A stretch of DNA of 64,000 bases. Source: Villigracilis sp024434165 (lineage in GTDB: Bacteria > Chloroflexota > Anaerolineae > Anaerolineales > Villigracilaceae). The translations under genes were made by a program, and so were the position numbers. Below, piece after piece: positions 57,727 through 64,000 of this stretch; position 1 is the stretch's first letter; each line of letters begins with the position of its first letter. The notes below the pieces were generated by a model, which saw only the letters and a list, made by a program, of their open reading frames with translations, searched no databases and was not told where the DNA came from. The stretch is taken from contig SZPK01000036.1 of assembly GCA_030263665.1 (NCBI GenBank), positions 1 to 64,000 of the forward strand. The letters run 5' to 3'.

Positions 57727-58736
57727 TAGGCACCTGTGCTTTTGAGGATTTCTTCCGTTTTCATCGCGGAGGTTTCCCAGGTTAATTCGCCTGCTTTTTT
57801 CAACCCCCGCTCGCGTAAACTGCCGGCGAGCGAATTATCTTCAAGGATGGTTTGCATGGCTTGAGCGATTTCCTCCGGTTTATCCGGCGCGACGAGCAGG
57901 GCGGAATCGCCAAACAATTCCGCCAGCGCCGTCGTGTTGGATGTGACGACCGGCGCGCCGCATGCCATCGCTTCCAGCACGGGCAAGCCGAAGCCCTCGT
58001 ACAACGACGGAAAGACAAAAGCCGCTGCGCCGGAATACAGGGCGGGCAGGTCTTCGTCGGGAATGAAGGTCGTGTTTGAAACGCGGACTGTTACGGGGGC
58101 AAAGACTTTCCCCTCCGCGCCTGCGATGAATAGTTCGTGTGCGCGCAAATTTGCCGTTTGCCATGCTTGCAGCAGAGTGGAAAAATTCTTTCTCGGCTCC
58201 AGCGTTCCGACGAAAAGAAAATATGCTTTTTTGATCCCGTATTTTTCCTTCACGGCTTGAATGCGTTTTTGCGGCTGCGGCTCGAACGGCTTGGCAACCC
58301 CGTTGTGCACCACGCAGATTTTTCCGTCTGAAATTCCCAGATGACGTTTCAGCCTGTGTTTTGAAAATTCCGAAACCGTGAGGATGGCTTTCGCCCGTTT
58401 TGCAAGGATTCTCCATGAAAGCCTCGTCCACGCGGCGAAGTGCGAACGGAACCATTCCGGGTGGTCGAATACGCTCGCATCGTGGATGGTGACCGCCTGT
58501 CTCTGCACCATCCACGCGCCGGCGTTGGCGGGCGACCAGAGCATTTCGGTTTTATGAAGCAAAACCGGCAGGACGAACTGTTCCCACAAATGACCGGCAG
58601 CCTGTCCGAGCGGGCGGCTTGGGGCGATGAACCGCTTCGGCATTTTCAATCTGGCTGAGATTTCATGCGCATATCGTTCCACGCCCGAAGTGCGCCTGAA
58701 GCGGAACCGCGCATTGACGGCAAGGGTAAAGTCCAT
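57723..58736 (-). CDS. GT4-family glycosyltransferase (GT1-like)
   Basis: A 337-residue GT-B glycosyltransferase. It opens FTLAVNARFRFRRTSGVERYAHEIS, has VTIHDASVFDHPEWF near 85, FLFVGTLEPRKNFSTLLQAW near 180, and FPSLYEGFGLPVLEAMACGAPVVTSN near 255-280 (shortened), containing the E-x7-E donor motif. Typical of rhamnosyl/mannosyl transferases of polysaccharide loci. It is divergent from the O-antigen-ligase-like gene at 58756, only 19 bp away, and overlaps the next transferase by 4 bp. Confidence 0.92.
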   Translation of the reverse strand: MDFTLAVNARFRFRRTSGVERYAHEISARLKMPKRFIAPSRPLGQAAGHLWEQFVLPVLLHKTEMLWSPANAGAWMVQRQAVTIHDASVFDHPEWFRSHFAAWTRLSWRILAKRAKAILTVSEFSKHRLKRHLGISDGKICVVHNGVAKPFEPQPQKRIQAVKEKYGIKKAYFLFVGTLEPRKNFSTLLQAWQTANLRAHELFIAGAEGKVFAPVTVRVSNTTFIPDEDLPALYSGAAAFVFPSLYEGFGLPVLEAMACGAPVVTSNTTALAELFGDSALLVAPDKPEEIAQAMQTILEDNSLAGSLRERGLKKAGELTWETSAMKTEEILKSTGAY

Positions 58737-58744
58737 TCAGCGAT

Positions 58745-58750
58745 TATAAT
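58745..58750 (+). promoter_or_regulatory. -10 box TATAAT at the start of the polysaccharide operon
   Basis: Perfect TATAAT five bases before the ATG at 58756. Transcription would start at about 58757, so either the message is leaderless or translation begins at the in-frame ATG at 58783. Confidence 0.55.
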
Positions 58751-58755
58751 TACAA

Positions 58756-60111
58756 ATGAGACCGGCTTACTCAAATTATTCGATGAATTTATCTGTACAG
58801 GAATTCGCCTCGAAGATATTCGGGTACGGCGCCCGATCCTTTTTTGCCGCAACACTTGTTTTGATTCCGTTCCGCTGGCGGCTGGACTTGTGGCCGCGTC
58901 CTTTTTTTCCCCTTTACACCGATTACACCGATTTCCTTTTATTCTCCAGCGACATTGCATTGACGTTCACGGTCGTTCTCTGGCTTTGTTCGCTGTGGGT
59001 GAGCCCGCGCAGGCTCGCGGCTGGCAGCTGGCTGATGACCATTTGCGTCGCCGGGTTGACCGTCTCCGGCTGGGTATCGGTGCTGGGCAGCGTGGATTCG
59101 ACGCTTTCCATCTATCACGCCGTCCGTTTTGTCTTTCTGTTCTTCTTTTATCTTTACATCGTCAACGAAATTAAATCCCCGTTTTGGGTGATTGTGCCGG
59201 TTGCCCTTCAAATTATCATTCAAGGCATTGTGGCAGCCGGACAGTCTCTTGCACAATCTTCCCTCGGACTTCAATGGCTGGGCGAACACCTGCTCGACCC
59301 GGCGCAGTCCGGTGTGAGTATCGTTCCCGTCGGCGGAATGCGCCTCCTGCGCGCCTACGGCTTGAGCGACCACCCGAACATCCTCGGCGGTTGTCTTGCG
59401 TTTGGGCTTGTCCTGCTGCTGGCGGCGGTCTTGCACGGAAAGAATCGCCAGCCGCTCCTGGCTTCGGTTGGATTCCTGCTCGCTTTCCCGGCGCTGGTGA
59501 TGACGTTCTCCCGATCGGCGTGGGTGGGCTTGATGGCGGCAGCCAGCTTCCTGGTCGGGTGTGAGGCGCTGGCTCTTCGGTGGGATTCGCTCAAACGGGC
59601 GGCGGCGCTTGGGGCGGCGAGTCTGCTTGTCGCGTCGCCGTTCCTCATCCAGAATTTTGGCGCGGTTCAATCGAGGGTCAATTCGGGAAGGATCGCGCAG
59701 GACGACCAGATGAAGGAGCGCGCATTTTTGATCGAAGCAGGCAACACAATGCTGGTGGAACATTCTGTGGTTGGGATCGGGTTGGGAGGCTCGCCGCTTG
59801 CTTTCAAAAACCACTTCGAATATTTCCCGCTCGATTACCAGCCGCCGCATTACGCCCTGCTGACTGCCGCGATGGAAACCGGCGTCATCGGCGGCATATT
59901 TTATTTCCTGCTTTTGCTGACCCCGCTGGCGGCGTTTGCCTTGAATTGGAGGACGTTGATTCTCCAGCCTGCGCTGGTTGGGACGCTTTCCCTGTTGATC
60001 GCGCTGACGGTGGTTGGGCTGTTCGATTATTACACGTGGCTCTACGCGCCGGGACGGTTGTGGCAGTGGCTGGCGTGGGGGTTGTTCTCCACTGCATGGA
60101 AGGCGGCTTGA
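58756..60111 (+). CDS. O-antigen ligase / Wzy-like polymerase family membrane protein
   Basis: A 451-residue protein with about ten to twelve membrane helices and the Wzy_C/O-antigen-ligase layout: GLSDHPNILGGCLAFGLVLLLA near residue 205 (shortened), FSRSAWVGLMAAASF near 250, and a large external loop (~300-370) with a conserved-type ERAFLIEAGNTMLVEHSVVGIGLGG and HNEY-like HYALLTAAMETGVIGG. It would ligate or polymerise lipid-linked polysaccharide. The true start may be 58783 (MNLSVQEF), since TATAAT ends five bases before 58756. A short direct repeat (ACACCGATT twice) encodes YTDYTDF near residue 55. Confidence 0.85.
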   Translation: MRPAYSNYSMNLSVQEFASKIFGYGARSFFAATLVLIPFRWRLDLWPRPFFPLYTDYTDFLLFSSDIALTFTVVLWLCSLWVSPRRLAAGSWLMTICVAGLTVSGWVSVLGSVDSTLSIYHAVRFVFLFFFYLYIVNEIKSPFWVIVPVALQIIIQGIVAAGQSLAQSSLGLQWLGEHLLDPAQSGVSIVPVGGMRLLRAYGLSDHPNILGGCLAFGLVLLLAAVLHGKNRQPLLASVGFLLAFPALVMTFSRSAWVGLMAAASFLVGCEALALRWDSLKRAAALGAASLLVASPFLIQNFGAVQSRVNSGRIAQDDQMKERAFLIEAGNTMLVEHSVVGIGLGGSPLAFKNHFEYFPLDYQPPHYALLTAAMETGVIGGIFYFLLLLTPLAAFALNWRTLILQPALVGTLSLLIALTVVGLFDYYTWLYAPGRLWQWLAWGLFSTAWKAA

Positions 60112-60113
60112 CG

Positions 60114-61610
60114 ATGACCGCGTATCTGCTTGCGCCCGCCCTGATCCTTTACGCGCTCATCATGAGCGCGCTTGTGGTTTACATTATCAATATGTTGTAC
60201 CTGGCGATGGTCGGATTGCGGCGCGGAGAACGAATGAGGCATTACCAGCCTGTCGTGTTCGACGAACTCCCGATGGTCACGGTCCAACTGCCGATTTTCA
60301 ATGAACGTTACGTGGCGGAACGTTTGCTGAACGCCTGCGGGGCGCTGGATTACCCGCGCGCGCTGCTGGAGATTCAAGTGCTGGACGACTCGACCGACGA
60401 TACAACAGAACTGGTTGCAAGGGCTGTCAGCCGCCTGCGCGCCGAAGGGGTCAACATCGTTCATATTCACCGCAGGAACCGCGAAGGCTTCAAGGCGGGC
60501 GCGCTCGCCAACGGGCTTGCTTCGGCAAAGGGCGGGTTCATCGCCATCTTCGACGCCGATTTCGTCCCGCCGCCGGATTTTCTGCGCCGCATCCTGCCGC
60601 ACTTCGATCATGAGCGTGTCGCCTTTGTGCAGGCGCGCTGGGAGCACCTGAATCGCGATTATTCCCTGCTGACGCTGATGCAATCGCTCTCGCTCGACGC
60701 GCATTTTGCGATTGACCAGCCTGTGCGCTCGGATAAGGATTTCGCATTCAACTTCAACGGCACGGCGGGCGTGTGGCGCAAGTCCGCGATTCTCGATGCG
60801 GGCGGCTGGAAAGCCGATACGCTCACCGAAGATATGGACTTGTCCTACCGCGCCTTTCTGCGCGGCTGGACTGCGCGCTTCGCCGGCGACGTGCAAGCCC
60901 CGGCGGAACTGCCCGTGAGCATCACGGCGTACCGCCGCCAGCAGTACCGCTGGGCGCGCGGCATTTTGGAGTGCGCCGTCAAATACATTCCCATCATCTG
61001 GCGTTCCGATTTTTCGTTCGGGCGCAAGATTCACGCCACGCTTCACCTCACCGGCTACCTGTTGCATTTGTTCACCGTTGCGCTGATGCTGATCTATCCC
61101 TTGTTGTTGATATTCGCTTCGCAATACCCGGTGTTGTTGGAGCCGGTCGGCTTCGGTTTGGTGACGAACCTGCTCGCGCTCGCGCCTGCCTTTTATTTTT
61201 CCGTGGGTCAGCATTTGCTGCGCCGCCGCTGGATGCGTTCCTTCCCGTTCATCGCGCTGATGACCATGCTCGCTTCGGGTATGGCGCTCAACACCGTTCG
61301 AGCTGTCGTTCATATCGCGCAGAAACACGTGATCCCGTTCGAACGCACGCCGAAGTATGGCATCACGCACCGCGCCCAATCGTGGCGCAACAGCCGCTAC
61401 CTGCTCGGCATCGAGCCGCTCATCGTGTTCGAGTTTCTCCTGGGCGTGTTCAACCTTTTCACCGCCTGGCTGGCGTTTCAACTTGGCTATTATCTGATGA
61501 TGACGTATGCCTTCATCTTCGCCCTGGGATTGTTCTACTGCTCCGGCTTGACTCTCGCCCAAGCCTTCTCTGCCCGCTTCACGCTTCGACCTGAGCCTGC
61601 TTCCGATTAA
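60114..61610 (+). CDS. GT2-family processive-type glycosyltransferase (cellulose-synthase-like)
   Basis: A 498-residue membrane glycosyltransferase. An N-terminal helix is followed by the GT2 catalytic domain: PMVTVQLPIFNERYVAERLL near 55, VLDDSTDDTTELV near 90 (first Asp pair), IFDADFVPPPDFL near 143 (DxD), LTEDMDLSYRAFLRGW near 232 (TED), and the acceptor-binding QQYRWARG near 268 (QxxRW). Four or five C-terminal helices follow. The motif set fits beta-glycan synthases, glucomannan or ceramide-glucosyltransferase-like enzymes. The ATG at 60114 is two bases after the previous stop; longer frames lie inside that gene. The product probably forms part of an exopolysaccharide. Confidence 0.93.
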   Translation: MTAYLLAPALILYALIMSALVVYIINMLYLAMVGLRRGERMRHYQPVVFDELPMVTVQLPIFNERYVAERLLNACGALDYPRALLEIQVLDDSTDDTTELVARAVSRLRAEGVNIVHIHRRNREGFKAGALANGLASAKGGFIAIFDADFVPPPDFLRRILPHFDHERVAFVQARWEHLNRDYSLLTLMQSLSLDAHFAIDQPVRSDKDFAFNFNGTAGVWRKSAILDAGGWKADTLTEDMDLSYRAFLRGWTARFAGDVQAPAELPVSITAYRRQQYRWARGILECAVKYIPIIWRSDFSFGRKIHATLHLTGYLLHLFTVALMLIYPLLLIFASQYPVLLEPVGFGLVTNLLALAPAFYFSVGQHLLRRRWMRSFPFIALMTMLASGMALNTVRAVVHIAQKHVIPFERTPKYGITHRAQSWRNSRYLLGIEPLIVFEFLLGVFNLFTAWLAFQLGYYLMMTYAFIFALGLFYCSGLTLAQAFSARFTLRPEPASD

Positions 61611-61621
61611 GGAGGTTTTTC

Positions 61622-62554
61622 TTGTCCCTGACCTTTGCCTCCCCTCCCTCCGCGTTCGTGAGCGTTCCCGCGCTGGAACATGCCATCCTCGCCGCGCTCG
61701 CCTACTCGGACATCTTCGACCACCCGTTGACGCTCGATGAACTGCACCGCTTTCTCGTCGTCCCTGCGGCGAAGGATGAAGTTGCGGCTTGTGTTTCGGA
61801 AATGACCGGCGTCCTTTTCGAAGACGGTTATTACTTCCTCGCCGACCGCCCCGAAATCGTGGAACTCCGCCGGACGCGCGAAGCGAATTCACGACAAGCC
61901 TTTCGCCGCGCCGTGCTTTACGGGCGAATCCTCGGCGGGCTGCCCTTCATCCGCATGGTTGCAATGACCGGCTCCCTCGCCATGCTCAACCTCTCCAAAA
62001 ACCGCGACATGGACTTCATGCTCATCGCCAAGCCGGGACGGGTGTGGCTGGCGCGCGCCTTTGCGCTTGCCTTCGGCAGGCTGGCGCGCCTGGTTGGAGA
62101 TGTCATCTGCCCGAACGTCATCGTCTCGGAAAACGCGCTGGTTTGGGATGCCCGCAGCCTCTACGCCGCCCGCGAGTTCGCACAGATGATTCCCGTCAGC
62201 GGGCTGGCGGCATATCATCGCCTGCTCGCCGCCAACCCCTGGGTGAATGAAATTCTCCCGAACGCTCCTTTAAAGTCAACCGGCTTGCCGGTGAAAAAGA
62301 GGAATCGAATTCAATCCATCCTTGAGTTTTTTCTCCCCGATCCGCTTGCTGCTCGTTTCGAACAATGGGAAATGACCCGTAAGATTTCCCGGCTCAAAGC
62401 CCAAAAAGGCTACGGTCTTGAAACCAACTTCTCCGCCGACGTTTGCCAGGGCAACTTCGACCATCACGGCGCGTGGGCGATGAAGATGTATGATGAACGA
62501 TTGAGAACCCTCTCTCTTTGGGACCGCGTACCCGAAGGGTGGAGAGCGGGGTGA
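61622..62554 (+). CDS. Uncharacterised protein with a nucleotidyltransferase-like segment
   Basis: A 310-residue protein translated from a TTG start: a textbook AAGGAGG ends ten bases before it, and no ATG is available nearby. The N-terminal ~90 residues look like a winged helix (LAALAYSDIFDHPLTLDELHRFL). MVAMTGSLAMLNLSKNRDMDFMLIAKPGR near residue 115-143 (shortened) has GS..N...DxDFxLI, the glycine-serine and DxD pattern of nucleotidyltransferase-fold (Pol-beta-like) proteins. The C-terminal third is unrecognised. It lies between a polysaccharide synthase and a B12 radical SAM gene and starts 11 bp after the former. Possible antitoxin- or sugar-nucleotide-type role is not supported further. 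Confidence 0.6.
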   Translation: MSLTFASPPSAFVSVPALEHAILAALAYSDIFDHPLTLDELHRFLVVPAAKDEVAACVSEMTGVLFEDGYYFLADRPEIVELRRTREANSRQAFRRAVLYGRILGGLPFIRMVAMTGSLAMLNLSKNRDMDFMLIAKPGRVWLARAFALAFGRLARLVGDVICPNVIVSENALVWDARSLYAAREFAQMIPVSGLAAYHRLLAANPWVNEILPNAPLKSTGLPVKKRNRIQSILEFFLPDPLAARFEQWEMTRKISRLKAQKGYGLETNFSADVCQGNFDHHGAWAMKMYDERLRTLSLWDRVPEGWRAG

Positions 62555-62561
62555 GAGCGTT

Positions 62562-64000
62562 ATGACCCAAATCCTTTTCGGGCAATCCTACTACCTGCGC
62601 TTCGACCCCAAACTCTGGGATGCGATGATGCCCTATCCGCCGCTTGGCACGCTGTACGCCGCCAGTTATATCCGCCAGCGCGGGTACGACGCGGCGCTCT
62701 TCGACGCCATGCTTGCCGAATCCGAGGAGGAATGGGCGCTGGCGCTCGACGAACACAAACCGCAATACGCGGTCATCTACGAAGACAACTTCAACTACCT
62801 GTCCAAGATGTGCCTCCTGCGGATGCGCGAAGCCGCCTTTACGATGATTCGCATGGCAAAGGAACGCGGGTGCACCGTCATTCTCTGCGGCGCGGACGCG
62901 ACCGACCATTACGACAAATACCTCGCGCGCGGCGCGGACTACTGTCTGCTCGGCGAAGGGGAGGAAACGCTTGGAGAACTGTTGGATCAGTTGTCGGGCA
63001 GGAGGGAGGCGGGGCTCGAATCCATTTTGGGACTCGCATACCAATCTCCAGTCTCCAATCTCGATTCTCAGATCATCCGAACCCCCCGCCGCCCCGACAT
63101 CAAAGACCTCGACGCCCTCCCCTTCCCTGCCTGGGATTTGGTGGACATCGAAAAATACAAAAAAATCTGGTACGAGCGTCACGGTTATTTTTCGATGAAC
63201 ATGGTGACGACGCGCGGCTGTCCGTATCACTGCAACTGGTGTGCCAAACCGATCTGGGGACAGCGCTATAACTCGCGCTCGCCGGAGAATGTGGCGGCGG
63301 AGATGAAATGGCTCAAGCAAAATTTCGCGCCCGATCACATCTGGTTCGCGGACGACATCTTCGGCTTGAAGACCAACTGGGTGGAGCGCTTCGCCGAATT
63401 GCTCATCGAGCATGACGCCGTCATCCCGTTCAAGTGTTTGAAGCGCGCGGATTTGGTGACCGAGAAAACCGCATCCGCACTGGCGAAGGCGGGATGCCGG
63501 ATCGTGTGGGTGGGCGCGGAGTCCGGCTCGCAGAAGATACTGGATGCAATGGACAAGGGCGATAAAGTGGAAGATATTTATCGCGCCGCCGGTTTATTGC
63601 ACAAGCACGGCATCCAGGTTGGGTTCTTTTTGCAATTTGGCTATCCCGGTGAGACGTGGGAGGACGTGCAAAAGACCCTGAAAATGGTGCGCGAGTGCAT
63701 GCCCGATGACATCGGCATTTCGGTGTCGTACCCGCTGCCCGGCACGAAGTTCTTCGAGCGCGTAAAGATGGAGCTGGGCGAAAAACAAAACTGGGTGGAT
63801 TCCGACGACCTCGCCATGCTCTACCGCGGACCGTTTCCGCAGGAGTTCTATCGCATTCTGCACGGGCGGGTACATTATGAGTTCCGCCTGCGCCGCGCGT
63901 GGAAGAAGCGCGATGCCAGCGGGGTCGTCCGCACGCCGTATTATCTGCTTGGGATGCTTCGCAGTGAAATGCGGCTGAGAAAGTTCTTGACGATAGACAA
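62562..64000 (+). CDS. B12-binding-domain radical SAM protein, 3' end beyond the window
   Basis: At least 479 residues, open to the window edge. It starts with a cobalamin-binding-like Rossmann domain (MPYPPLGTLYAASYIRQRGY near 23, VILCGADATDHYDKYLARGADYCLLGEGEETL near 110-140, shortened), then the radical SAM cluster Cys220, Cys224, Cys227 (TTRGCPYHCNWCAKP) and WFADDIFGLK near 256, with WVGAESGSQKIL near 320. Similar proteins include BchE-like cyclases, hopanoid- and lipid-modifying enzymes. The start ATG is 7 bp after the previous stop. Bases 63041-63072 (residues ~160-171, between the two domains) are a heptamer-type repeat in frame. A GACGATA unit also appears at the very end. Confidence 0.88.
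   Translation, partial: MTQILFGQSYYLRFDPKLWDAMMPYPPLGTLYAASYIRQRGYDAALFDAMLAESEEEWALALDEHKPQYAVIYEDNFNYLSKMCLLRMREAAFTMIRMAKERGCTVILCGADATDHYDKYLARGADYCLLGEGEETLGELLDQLSGRREAGLESILGLAYQSPVSNLDSQIIRTPRRPDIKDLDALPFPAWDLVDIEKYKKIWYERHGYFSMNMVTTRGCPYHCNWCAKPIWGQRYNSRSPENVAAEMKWLKQNFAPDHIWFADDIFGLKTNWVERFAELLIEHDAVIPFKCLKRADLVTEKTASALAKAGCRIVWVGAESGSQKILDAMDKGDKVEDIYRAAGLLHKHGIQVGFFLQFGYPGETWEDVQKTLKMVRECMPDDIGISVSYPLPGTKFFERVKMELGEKQNWVDSDDLAMLYRGPFPQEFYRILHGRVHYEFRLRRAWKKRDASGVVRTPYYLLGMLRSEMRLRKFLTID
63041..63072. repeat. Heptanucleotide-type repeat inside the B12 radical SAM gene
   Basis: ACCAATCTCCAGTCTCCAAT then CTCGATTCTCAG, resembling the CCAATCT units at 6733-6809. It encodes YQSPVSNLDSQ in the linker between the two domains, in frame. 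Confidence 0.6.

Noticed and set aside
60042..61892. 616-codon open frame on the minus strand opposite the GT2 glycosyltransferase
   Set aside because: Antisense to a protein with all GT2 motifs; low-complexity Arg/Gln/His composition.

Overview
The window reads as a chromosomal segment of a bacterium in the phylum Chloroflexota, probably class Anaerolineae. This is an inference from gene content: lipoproteins that pair a sulfatase-modifying-factor fold with cysteine-rich tails, a Ddn-type F420-linked reductase, a two-CxxC glutaredoxin-like PDO, a 300-residue 6-phosphogluconate dehydrogenase, and many short dispersed repeats. I ran no database search. I see no rRNA, tRNA, CRISPR array, phage or transposase gene.

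Layout. 1-6.7 kb (minus): amidase, sphingosine-1-phosphate-lyase-like enzyme, FGGY sugar kinase, small glutaredoxin and zinc alcohol dehydrogenase. 6.8-11 kb: uracil phosphoribosyltransferase (minus), then a radical SAM protein overlapping a Ddn-type reductase, then an acyl-CoA synthetase. 11-16 kb: three tandem lipoproteins, each with its own hairpin terminator. 16-19.7 kb: an EF-Tu-domain-2-like small protein, a membrane protein, and a phospholipid operon (CDP-alcohol transferase, CdsA-like cytidylyltransferase, YqaA/DedA-like protein). 19.7-22.7 kb: alaS, preceded by an alanine-rich leader ORF and a terminator that look like an attenuator. 23-25.3 kb: a PDO-type redox protein divergent from an ECF sigma/anti-sigma pair, then a lipoprotein. 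25.5-31.5 kb (minus): an unusual biosynthetic cluster of UbiA-type prenyltransferase, UbiG-type methyltransferase, sedoheptulose-7-phosphate cyclase, LuxS, a TIM-barrel isomerase and an FAD oxidoreductase. 31.8-38.8 kb: a von Willebrand lipoprotein (plus), then a YtcJ-like amidohydrolase with an oligopeptide ABC transporter (minus). 38.9-45 kb (plus): mnmA, an S9 peptidase, ExoD, VanZ and a large membrane protein. 45-50 kb (minus): a MacAB-like exporter whose ATPase is fused to a cyclic-nucleotide-binding domain. 50.3-55.7 kb: a fused MFS/spermidine-synthase protein (plus), then the oxidative pentose phosphate operon pgl-gnd-zwf (minus). 55.8-64 kb: an AlkZ-like winged-helix protein and an exopolysaccharide locus ending in a B12-binding radical SAM gene cut by the window edge.

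The items most worth following up are: (1) the cyclitol/prenyl/LuxS cluster at 25.5-30.1 kb, whose enzymes together suggest a small-molecule pathway I cannot match to a described one, though it overlaps in part with ebo operons; (2) the alaS leader at 19.72-19.87 kb; (3) a two-block motif, TGCAAC-N16-CATCCAA, on both strands between the ECF sigma gene and the PDO gene; (4) degenerate heptanucleotide repeats that occur between genes and also in frame inside at least three coding sequences; and (5) a recurrent arrangement in which a TATAAT-like hexamer sits 5-10 nt before the ATG, suggesting leaderless mRNAs.
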